Origin: Thiotrichaceae bacterium
Lineage (GTDB): Bacteria > Pseudomonadota > Gammaproteobacteria > Thiotrichales > Thiotrichaceae
Direction: 5' to 3'
NCBI GenBank assembly: GCA_027009095.1
Contig: JALVDG010000397.1
Location: forward strand, 1-22,020
Length of the DNA: 22,020 nucleotides
The notes beneath the pieces are model-generated. The model was not told the DNA's origin. It searched no databases and saw only the letters and a program-made list of their open reading frames with translations. This document shows positions 16,701-22,020 of the stretch, piece by piece. The stretch's first letter is position 1; each line of letters starts with the position of its first letter. Both the position numbers and the translations under genes were made by a program.

Positions 16701-17357
16701 TTGATCGGCTTTAGACGAGCTAATTTGTCGGATATGGTCGGCAACATCGATAACAAGATCGGGAGTTTCAATAAAGAAAGCTTCTAAAAGTTCAGGGTGT
16801 ACATCATCATCCCATGTTAATTGATAAGAAGAACTTGTTTCGGTACTTGGTAACTCATCAGTCTGTTCATGAGCTGTGTCAATAGTTTTATTATCAGTAG
16901 CTACATCGTCATTAGCTTCCTTGTTAGAGTCGCTTGCCAGAGAGTTAAGTAGTGTTTTTAAATCTTGTGGTTGTATGGCAGTAAGCCAATTTTCGTGAGA
17001 CAAGCTGTCTTTTAATTCAGACAAAAGATCAGCATCATGTTCTCGTAATAAGGCAGAGAGTAGATCTAGCCATGTGTAAAAAAAGCCTTCTTCATTTTGT
17101 TGTAAAAATAAATCAGGCTTAGATTTTAATTTACGAATATTTTTATGTGCCCAAAGCGTTACTTGATATAGTTCGGGGTAGTCATATAACTCGCTTATAT
17201 CATTTAGGCGTTCTGTCTCCGATAGAACTGACGTGAGTATACTCTCAGCCGTTATTTCTTGCTGAGAAGGTGATAATTGGCTAATACCAACTAGCTCCAT
17301 TGCAACATCTTCTAGCTCTTCGGCTAGTGCTATTTTTGTTTCAGAATCTAAGCTCAT
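13785..17357 (-). CDS. CheA/ChpA-like hybrid histidine kinase with two Hpt domains and a C-terminal receiver
   Basis: This 1190-residue chemosensory kinase resembles ChpA/PilL of type IV pilus systems. Order: N-terminal helical region (1-170), Hpt1 with H230 (AHTIKGS), Hpt2 with H401 (SHTIKGT), acidic linker (480-565), dimerisation helices (about 570-720), ATPase domain with N771 (LLRNAVDHG), DDGAGID 811-817 and GRGVGMD 862-868, CheW-like domain (about 900-1035), and receiver with D1063/D1064, phosphoacceptor D1107, T1137 and K1159. Both histidines and the ATP site look active. The two Hpt modules, including the HPELLEA entry and the P-x-EYP-x-L...EWEQ exit, are diverged copies of one unit. 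P. aeruginosa ChpA has more Hpt-type domains. ATG 17357, with GGGA just upstream, is chosen over an in-frame TTG at 17399. Confidence 0.93.
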   Translation of the reverse strand: MSLDSETKIALAEELEDVAMELVGISQLSPSQQEITAESILTSVLSETERLNDISELYDYPELYQVTLWAHKNIRKLKSKPDLFLQQNEEGFFYTWLDLLSALLREHDADLLSELKDSLSHENWLTAIQPQDLKTLLNSLASDSNKEANDDVATDNKTIDTAHEQTDELPSTETSSSYQLTWDDDVHPELLEAFFIETPDLVIDVADHIRQISSSKADQETHQSAARIAHTIKGSSAVVGIEPVAKLAHKLEDILEYSVDNPLPPEVSELLIESADCLESMFDSLQTQSPAPQEYPQLLEALSQWEQKFSSGYIYEDVINEQETPEQINTKSSDKKENDEEQTSTKSSYPLAWNKDVHPELLEAYMSETPAHVIELSQLLRRIGKEKVSSDDYKKASRLSHTIKGTSAVVGITAVADFAQQLEEIFDYATEKPLPEKLSPLFLESADLIESLYDSLLSEGVPPQEYPKLYKKLCEWEQYISEPLSDHNQDSEQKKTHADKAKNTQIEDKDSSQNPVVEKKQVKDKQTEEETEIEDSFSSFDIKFPPLQEILNVAPPIVKTPAPEPKRANINETTLRIPISLIEKLLNFSSELITSNTQLAEQVDTLLADRKDINERNERVRSMLDELEWTINQQAASGSKSMRSISINDKKNSGLDSLEMDSYNELHSITGLLSESINDDREMSVSLIQQLNALKGQLHNQKRINKELNNTVLNMRMEPIKILSPRLERIVRETCRRTGKKAELEIIGEELSIDTDVIKGLVDPLLHLLRNAVDHGIESPEDRKKLGKNEVGKIQLKFTQQGDQVILSLKDDGAGIDEENIYNVAIKKGLVKKKSKLSKNEKLRLILQAGFSTKETVSDISGRGVGMDVVNTSIQNMSGNINISSNKNKGSEIKLQVPLTLSAANVLLVKLSDNTVAIPNSSIHQVYYLTQDNLISKDKKLFINYQEQQIPLLSLSSLLSWAKTPFSSETNKSVIIVEHQNKYFALYVDEILKPQEITLKTLKPWMNNVKGVNGVCLLANGVVSPVLNMFDLLHSFDESFVTPINTDENNEQAESSNNILVVDDSLSNRKALSLMLQALDYNVSTAIDGLDALQKIGSHSYQLIITDLEMPNMDGLELVDSLRSWSETRQLPIVMVTSRSTEKHQTLAKEAGVDVYLTKPVDSATLKSTVEQLLFQKTATNNNLKSIHGS

Positions 17358-17407
17358 GTCTGTCCCAATAGTGATTAGGCTTAGCAAAGCTCTAATCAAG
17401 TCCAGTT

Positions 17408-17550
17408 GTAACTACTCAGCTTGCACTCTATTTTGCCCGATTTCTACGTTATAAAGTGCTCATTTATATTTATAAACTCTGCCCTTTTGCCTTGAACTCG
17501 AACAAAATAGAGCTCAAACTGAGCAGTTATCGATTATGCTGAGTAGCCAT
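17408..17550. repeat. GTAACTACTCAG repeat, copy C
   Basis: This is about 143 bases matching copies A and B. The left end is GTAACTACTCAGCTTG, and the nested right ends are GAGCAGTTAT (17521-17530) and GCTGAGTAGCCAT (17538-17550). It lies inside the chemosensory operon, between the MCP stop (17603) and the CheA start, so its inverted arms would fold in the operon mRNA and could change CheA expression. No target duplication is evident (GTCCAGTT versus CAATTAAT). Confidence 0.7.
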
Positions 17551-17602
17551 CAATTAATAAACAATATAAGGTTTGTTAAAATTCATCTAAGTTTGATTAA
17601 AT

Positions 17603-19462
17603 CTAAGCAGCCTTAGACTTAGGTATATCGTCAGCTGGAATTTCTTTTGTATCTAGCTTAAACACATTAACTGATTGCACTAAGCTTTGCGCATCGTTCA
17701 CCATGTTCTTGGTTAGATTGCCTAAATATTCCATTTCTTGTCCTGTAGATGCTGTGGCTTTTAGTATTTCGCTTGAGCGGAGGTAGAGATTTTTACTTAT
17801 ATCTACTTGTTCTATGGAAGCTTGGGCAATAGATTCAACAGATAGTGTAAGCTTTTTAGTCGCGTCGAGTGTTAATTGCATTTGCTCAGATGCTTCCTCG
17901 GCAAGTGAAGAACCTGTAATTACCTGTTCGATGGTATTATCCATTGTGCTTATTGTAGTACGTGTTTCTTGTTGAATATTTTTAATTAAGTTTGCGATTT
18001 GGTCGGTTGATTCGCGTGAACTTTCTGCCAAGCGTTGAATCTCTTCTGCAATAACCGAGAAACCCTTTCCTGCTTCACCCGCAGATAAAGCCTGCATACT
18101 GGCATTTAGTGCAAGTACAGTGGTTCGTTCCGTAATAGTATTGATAAGGTCGATAATACGGGTGATTTCTTGTGAACGTTCTCCTAGTCGTTTAATACGT
18201 TTACCTGTTTCTTGAACAGTTTCTCGAATTTCACTCATACTATCCACTGTTTTGGATACTGATTGATAAGCTTTTTCTGTTGTTTGTGTTGTTTCATCGG
18301 CTATTTTGTTTGCAGATGATGAGGTATCGGCTATTTGATTAAGTCGCTCAATCAAGTCATTTATAGCGACTGAGGTTTGTTGTGCTTCCAACTGTTCCGA
18401 TTCGGCTAATTTTTTTACATTTAACGTATGTTTATCAACAGTTTTAGATGCAGATTCTACTGATAGGGCAATGTTTTTTACTTTGCTTAAAACATCGTTA
18501 GTATCCATTGCCAGTTGATTGATCGCATCGGCAAGAGGTCCTGTTGCATCTTCTGTTACGGTTGCGCGAACGGTTAAATTTCTTTCGCTTAGTTCTGCAA
18601 CAGACTCAAGAAGAGAAAATACGGAGTCATTCAGTACCTCGTTTTGTTTTTGAATATTGTCCTCAGTTGCGTCTCTTTCATCAAGTAATTGGTTTAAGGC
18701 GTTACCTAGTTGTGATAGTTCATGTTCACCTTCAACGCTTGTTCGTGCATTTTTATTTCCTAGGTTAAGTTCGTTAATAGTGGATATTAGGGAGTTAGTT
18801 TGTTTAGCAATAGAGCGGAAAACGAGATAACCAAACAAGGCTAATAGAAAAAGGGTTCCGATAAGTAATACGATGATGCTGATATCATCTTTTGAAATGA
18901 TTTCTAATGTTTTGGCTATTTCTTTGTCGGTTAAATCTATATCTTCTCGTTGGTGGATAGTCACCGCTTTTACCAATGGGCTCATACGTTCATGCATTTC
19001 CTCTTTGATAAAAAGTGTTAAATTTCCCTGATTTTCATCTTTAATAATTTTTATTACATCATCAACTGCGTTGAGAAAAGCTGGCATTGCCTCTTTTGCT
19101 GCAGAGGCTTCAAGGTCTCCTTCATGAAGGTCAATTGCATTATAGGTATTGAACTGTTTAAACTGTTTTTCCACTTTAACACGAGCTTTTGTAATTATTT
19201 CAAGACCATCGCTCCATGTTAATTTACCATTTTGCAGATCATAAATAGGCTCTCGAATTTTCCCATGAATATTACTTAGCAAGCTATGTGCTAGGGTTAA
19301 CATCTTAGTCCTTCCTGAAATATCGTGCAGTGTATTTTTATTATCGTCTAGTGCTTTAAAAGCTAGAAAGCCTAAAGTAAAGGTCAGGATAATCGGCACT
19401 ATAACGAGTAGAGCTATGCGTTTCGTTAAACTAATACTTTCAAGATTAAATATATTATTCAT
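17603..19462 (-). CDS. PilJ-like methyl-accepting chemotaxis protein
   Basis: This is a 619-residue inner-membrane chemoreceptor. TM1 is about 15-36, a periplasmic helical sensor domain spans 37-192, and TM2 is about 194-216. A HAMP domain (about 216-270) and a second HAMP-like unit (about 285-325, with LSERNLTVRA and GPLADAINQLA) follow, then a long coiled-coil signalling domain. The hairpin tip carries TERTTVLALNASMQALSAGE, the PilJ-type version rather than the TNILALNAAIEAAR of flagellar receptors. There is no C-terminal CheR-binding pentapeptide. TTAGGA four bases upstream of the ATG supports the start. The gene directly upstream in the operon encodes a periplasmic binding protein, so this receptor may sense a protein-bound ligand rather than bind it directly. 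Confidence 0.92.
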   Translation of the reverse strand: MNNIFNLESISLTKRIALLVIVPIILTFTLGFLAFKALDDNKNTLHDISGRTKMLTLAHSLLSNIHGKIREPIYDLQNGKLTWSDGLEIITKARVKVEKQFKQFNTYNAIDLHEGDLEASAAKEAMPAFLNAVDDVIKIIKDENQGNLTLFIKEEMHERMSPLVKAVTIHQREDIDLTDKEIAKTLEIISKDDISIIVLLIGTLFLLALFGYLVFRSIAKQTNSLISTINELNLGNKNARTSVEGEHELSQLGNALNQLLDERDATEDNIQKQNEVLNDSVFSLLESVAELSERNLTVRATVTEDATGPLADAINQLAMDTNDVLSKVKNIALSVESASKTVDKHTLNVKKLAESEQLEAQQTSVAINDLIERLNQIADTSSSANKIADETTQTTEKAYQSVSKTVDSMSEIRETVQETGKRIKRLGERSQEITRIIDLINTITERTTVLALNASMQALSAGEAGKGFSVIAEEIQRLAESSRESTDQIANLIKNIQQETRTTISTMDNTIEQVITGSSLAEEASEQMQLTLDATKKLTLSVESIAQASIEQVDISKNLYLRSSEILKATASTGQEMEYLGNLTKNMVNDAQSLVQSVNVFKLDTKEIPADDIPKSKAA

Positions 19463-19548
19463 AAGATCCTAACTTGTGTGTAATTCTTTTTTATATTTGA
19501 ACCCAAATTTATAGTAGTCATTAATTTGGGATGGTAATACTTTTAACT

Positions 19549-20784
19549 TTAATGTGAAGAGGGAAAGCTCCAAATGTTTTCGCTATTTGTGATCCACTTC
19601 CCTTGATCTAATACTGTTAGCTCTACTCGGTCAGAGCCTTGATTGTCATTAAGAAAGTCAAAGGTAAGTTCGCCAATACTAAACCGTGAGTTAAGTAATG
19701 CTTTGGTAAAATTTTTGCGTGTTATATCGCCTTTTATTTTTTTTAAGCCGTATAAAACAAGCTTTCCAACAATAAAACCTTCTAGCGAAACATAACCAAA
19801 GTCTGCTCCTAGCTTTTTTTTTGCTTCTACCACAATGGGAATATTGCTATCTAGCGGTGGTACAACCTGAGTCATAATGACGCCATTATTGATTTTAAAT
19901 TTTTGTAAGGCTCTTTGAAAATTTTTGGCTCCTGTAAAGGAAACGGCACTAAAAATCCAAGATTTTTTCTTGTAGCGGCTATAGGCAATAAATTCGGTGA
20001 TTGCCTTATAAGAGCCAACAGTAATGACTAGTTTACATTGAGTATTTTGTGCTATCTCCCATGCTATTAGTGATTTATAACCAGGTCTGGCAAAGTCACT
20101 ATTTCTCTTGTAGACACCTACTGGACCGATATTATTACGTGAAGGGTTTTTACCTTTTAAATTTTTAATTTGTTCTAATGCAGCAATAATCACTTTGTTT
20201 TCTTGATTGTCATCTAATGCATTAATAATGCCTTCAATACCAGCCATTCCATAAGCATCATTTTGCACATAGGCACATATTTGATTTGCCTTTATGCCAT
20301 TTTTAAGAGCTGTTTTAATGACCTTAGCAGTTTCCTGCACATAACTTGCTCGATAATTAATAATAGAGCCTTTACCAGGGCGCAATAAACTTGCTCCTGT
20401 AAAAAAGCCAACAGCAGGGATATTGTGTTTGGCAAGTATGGGTAAAGAGACTTGTGCTGTCGGTGTACCAACATTGCCAGCAAATAGAAAAACTTTTTGT
20501 TTAATTAGTTTATTCGTAGCCTTGACTGTTTTTTCAGGATTGTAAGAGTCATTGATCGTGATATATTCTATACGGCGATTTTTGACTTTTTCATCTTTAA
20601 AAGCAGCATTAATACCAGCCTTCATATTTATCCCAAGGCCTTTTGAGTAGCCTTCGAGATCGAGTACTCCGCCTATACGAATAACATGATCAGATATTCC
20701 TTCTTCAGCATATAAAGGCGATAAAACAGTGGAGCTTATAATTATTAAAAAGAGTAGGCGGATTTTAGCGGTCAATAAAGTCAT
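19549..20784 (-). CDS. Periplasmic type I substrate-binding protein (Leu/Ile/Val-binding-like) within a chemosensory operon
   Basis: This 411-residue secreted protein has a signal peptide at residues 1-26, likely cut after SPLYA, and no lipobox cysteine. The mature part follows the Peripla_BP_6 plan: an IRIGGVLDLEG first strand, GINMKAGINAAF helix, a D-S-Y-N-P-E-K-T-V motif, FAGNVGTPTAQVSLPIL and IPAVGFFTGASLLR. These match branched-chain amino-acid or amide binding proteins of ABC transporters. No permease or ATPase gene is near. The ATG is two bases after the CheW stop, and the next gene is the MCP, so it probably acts as the ligand-binding accessory of the receptor. The ligand cannot be read from sequence. 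Confidence 0.88.
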   Translation of the reverse strand: MTLLTAKIRLLFLIIISSTVLSPLYAEEGISDHVIRIGGVLDLEGYSKGLGINMKAGINAAFKDEKVKNRRIEYITINDSYNPEKTVKATNKLIKQKVFLFAGNVGTPTAQVSLPILAKHNIPAVGFFTGASLLRPGKGSIINYRASYVQETAKVIKTALKNGIKANQICAYVQNDAYGMAGIEGIINALDDNQENKVIIAALEQIKNLKGKNPSRNNIGPVGVYKRNSDFARPGYKSLIAWEIAQNTQCKLVITVGSYKAITEFIAYSRYKKKSWIFSAVSFTGAKNFQRALQKFKINNGVIMTQVVPPLDSNIPIVVEAKKKLGADFGYVSLEGFIVGKLVLYGLKKIKGDITRKNFTKALLNSRFSIGELTFDFLNDNQGSDRVELTVLDQGKWITNSENIWSFPSSH

Positions 20785-20786
20785 GT

Positions 20787-21323
20787 TTAGTCTTCTACAG
20801 CTATTTTAATCGTGGCGAGGTCGGGTTGTTGAATGGAATTATTTTGCATTGCTTTAAACAGTGTAGAGTGATCTACAAATAAGAAGATTTTATTATTACT
20901 TTCTGCTACAGATTTTACCCAGTCTGGGTAGTTTGATGCGTCTGTACTGCTTGTTGATAGTCTTTCTATATCTCTCTGGTATGGAAGGTTGTCGATAGCA
21001 ATGGCAAGAGGGGGGAAATCAGGATGTTCTAATTTAAGTAAATGCTTTGTTGTACCTTGTTTATTGGTACCTAGAATAAAGTGCATATTCATAACCATAA
21101 GCATATCGCCTCGTAAACTAGTGATACCAGCATACCATTTAGGTGCGTTAGGAATAGGGTAAACCGTGGTTTTTTCTAGAACTTCCATGTTTATTTTAGG
21201 TTCTATAAAAATACGATTATTTTCTATTTCGTAACAGAATAGATGTGAATTAAAAGACTCTGTAAATGCCTTTATTTTGGAGTTAATCGTGTCATTTTCA
21301 GAGCGAGTAGTGTGTTTGTTCAT
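20787..21323 (-). CDS. CheW-like coupling protein (PilI-like)
   Basis: This is a 178-residue CheW-domain protein. The domain begins near residue 27 (HLFCYEIEN), carries PIPNAP (56-61) and the SLRGDML turn (69-75) typical of receptor and kinase coupling proteins, and ends near 165. The N-terminal 25 residues are a polar extension. It should link the PilJ-like receptor to the CheA kinase on the cytoplasmic side of the membrane. The ATG at 21323 is chosen over an in-frame GTG at 21335 because AGGTGAT, an exact match to the 16S anti-SD complement, lies seven bases before it. It is followed closely by the binding-protein gene. Confidence 0.9.
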   Translation of the reverse strand: MNKHTTRSENDTINSKIKAFTESFNSHLFCYEIENNRIFIEPKINMEVLEKTTVYPIPNAPKWYAGITSLRGDMLMVMNMHFILGTNKQGTTKHLLKLEHPDFPPLAIAIDNLPYQRDIERLSTSSTDASNYPDWVKSVAESNNKIFLFVDHSTLFKAMQNNSIQQPDLATIKIAVED

Positions 21324-21330
21324 TTTCCTG

Positions 21331-21337
21331 ATCACCT
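21331..21337 (-). promoter_or_regulatory. Strong Shine-Dalgarno for the CheW-like gene
   Basis: On the minus strand this reads AGGTGAT, complementary to the 16S rRNA 3' end, seven bases before ATG 21323. It overlaps the alternative GTG at 21335 and therefore decides the start. Confidence 0.6.
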
Positions 21338-21537
21338 TACAGCTATCTATAGCTTTTTTATATTAAGGGACTCTGCCCGAAAATAATGGTGGATAAGTTG
21401 CCTTTATCCCAACCTGTATTTTTGATGTAAAGAATGCATCACCAAATAACTTACCGAGTAAAATAATGACTTTTCGATTAGAGTCTGTCTGTAGGCTAAA
21501 AATATTAGGGTTTAGGAAGGAGTGAAAATAAAAATCT
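21338..21537. other. Spacer between receiver gene and CheW-like gene
   Basis: No gene is seen. It contains GGATAA/TTATCC (21391-21396 and 21404-21409, seven-base loop). It also contains CTGTAGGC at 21489-21496, the reverse complement of the octamer found twice upstream of the receiver gene. The other operon genes are much more tightly packed, so a promoter here is possible. Confidence 0.35.
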
Positions 21538-21909
21538 CTAAATATTTTCTAACACCCTGAGTAACTCATCATTTGAAAAAGGCTTGGTGATATAGGCATT
21601 TGCACCTAATTTTTCAGCCCACATCTTATCAACACGATTTGATTTACTCGAAACAATAATAATAGGTATATTGCTGGTATCCTCATTACGCTTTAGGCTT
21701 CGACAGGCGTGATACCCATCTCCATCTTCCATAATGATATCTAACATAATCAAGTCAGGCTTATTTAAAGTGGCACTATCTGTTGCTTCGTTTCCGGAGT
21801 TAACAGCGGTAACATTCAAACCTAGTTGTTCAAGTGCTAAAGATAGGCACTTTCTGTCGGTTGCAGAGTCATCTGCGATTAATACATTTTTAATCGATGA
21901 ATTTAGCAC
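21538..21909 (-). CDS. Single-domain response regulator (PilH/PilG-like)
   Basis: This 123-residue CheY-like receiver has no output domain. The phosphorylation site is complete: D13/D14 (IADDSATDR), D57 (IMLDIIM), S87 (IVSSK) and K109 (ITKP). VLIADDSATDRK is especially like PilH of twitching systems. It probably takes phosphate from the CheA kinase and acts on the pilus motor or as a phosphate sink. The start is GTG with AAGG four bases upstream. It is the first operon gene visible; others may precede it outside the window. Confidence 0.9.
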   Translation of the reverse strand: MLNSSIKNVLIADDSATDRKCLSLALEQLGLNVTAVNSGNEATDSATLNKPDLIMLDIIMEDGDGYHACRSLKRNEDTSNIPIIIVSSKSNRVDKMWAEKLGANAYITKPFSNDELLRVLENI

Positions 21910-21949
21910 TGGACCTTGCCCTTTGGTAACGGTGATTTTGGTTGCTGGA

Positions 21950-21979
21950 GCCTACAGATATAAGCTCGTATGCCTACAG
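21950..21979. promoter_or_regulatory. Direct repeat of GCCTACAG upstream of the receiver gene
   Basis: GCCTACAG occurs at 21950-21957 and 21972-21979, start-to-start 22 bases (about two helical turns), upstream of the receiver gene start. The inverted octamer is at 21489-21496 on the other side of the gene. This could be a regulator-binding site or the remains of a small repeat. Confidence 0.35.
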
Positions 21980-22020
21980 GGTAGTAAAAAAACTAGGCTA
22001 TTACGAATATATAATGTTTA

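Noticed and set aside
8157..17550. The three GTAAC repeats as a CRISPR array or tRNA-like genes
   Set aside because: They are kilobases apart, about 120-140 bases each, with inverted ends and no spacer structure or tRNA fold.

Overview
The window looks like a chromosomal segment of an A+T-rich gammaproteobacterium. The AspRS, the RecB and the PilG/H/I/J-ChpA-like chemosensory genes all resemble gammaproteobacterial families. A Thiotrichales/Beggiatoa-like lineage is my guess, but the sequence does not prove the order.

Layout. (1) 1-3206: repeat remnants, then a two-gene unit of an ECF sigma factor and a membrane Ser/Thr kinase, overlapping at an unusual ATAA junction. (2) 3207-4357: a repeat-rich spacer with two miniature inverted-repeat elements (CCTGAATC ends, 5-bp A/T flanking duplications) around a small secreted basic protein. 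(3) 4358-8122: full-length recB without recC or recD beside it, then a 37-residue membrane peptide gene. (4) 8123-10466: aspS on the minus strand, bracketed by two copies of a second repeat family. Its residues suggest a non-discriminating AspRS. (5) 10467-12041: a three-helix membrane protein joining a Pycsar-effector-like (PycTM/DUF5706) module to a predicted periplasmic DUF3616 beta-propeller. (6) 12340-12966: an orphan SAM methyltransferase. (7) 12982-21909, minus strand: a six-gene chemosensory operon in transcription order receiver protein, CheW, periplasmic binding protein, PilJ-like MCP, hybrid CheA with two Hpt domains, two-domain response regulator.

How the genes work together. The chemosensory genes form a plausible signal path. 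The secreted binding protein would capture a small ligand and present it to the MCP. The MCP and CheW would control CheA, and CheA would phosphorylate its own receiver plus the two separate receivers, probably to steer type IV pili or a similar output. The sigma/kinase pair is probably a separate system in which the kinase activates the sigma factor by phosphorylation.

The best candidates for something undescribed are the PycTM-DUF3616 fusion and the binding-protein-equipped Pil-Chp-type operon. The two short mobile repeat families, one copy with a flush 8-bp target duplication, are well supported by the sequence itself.
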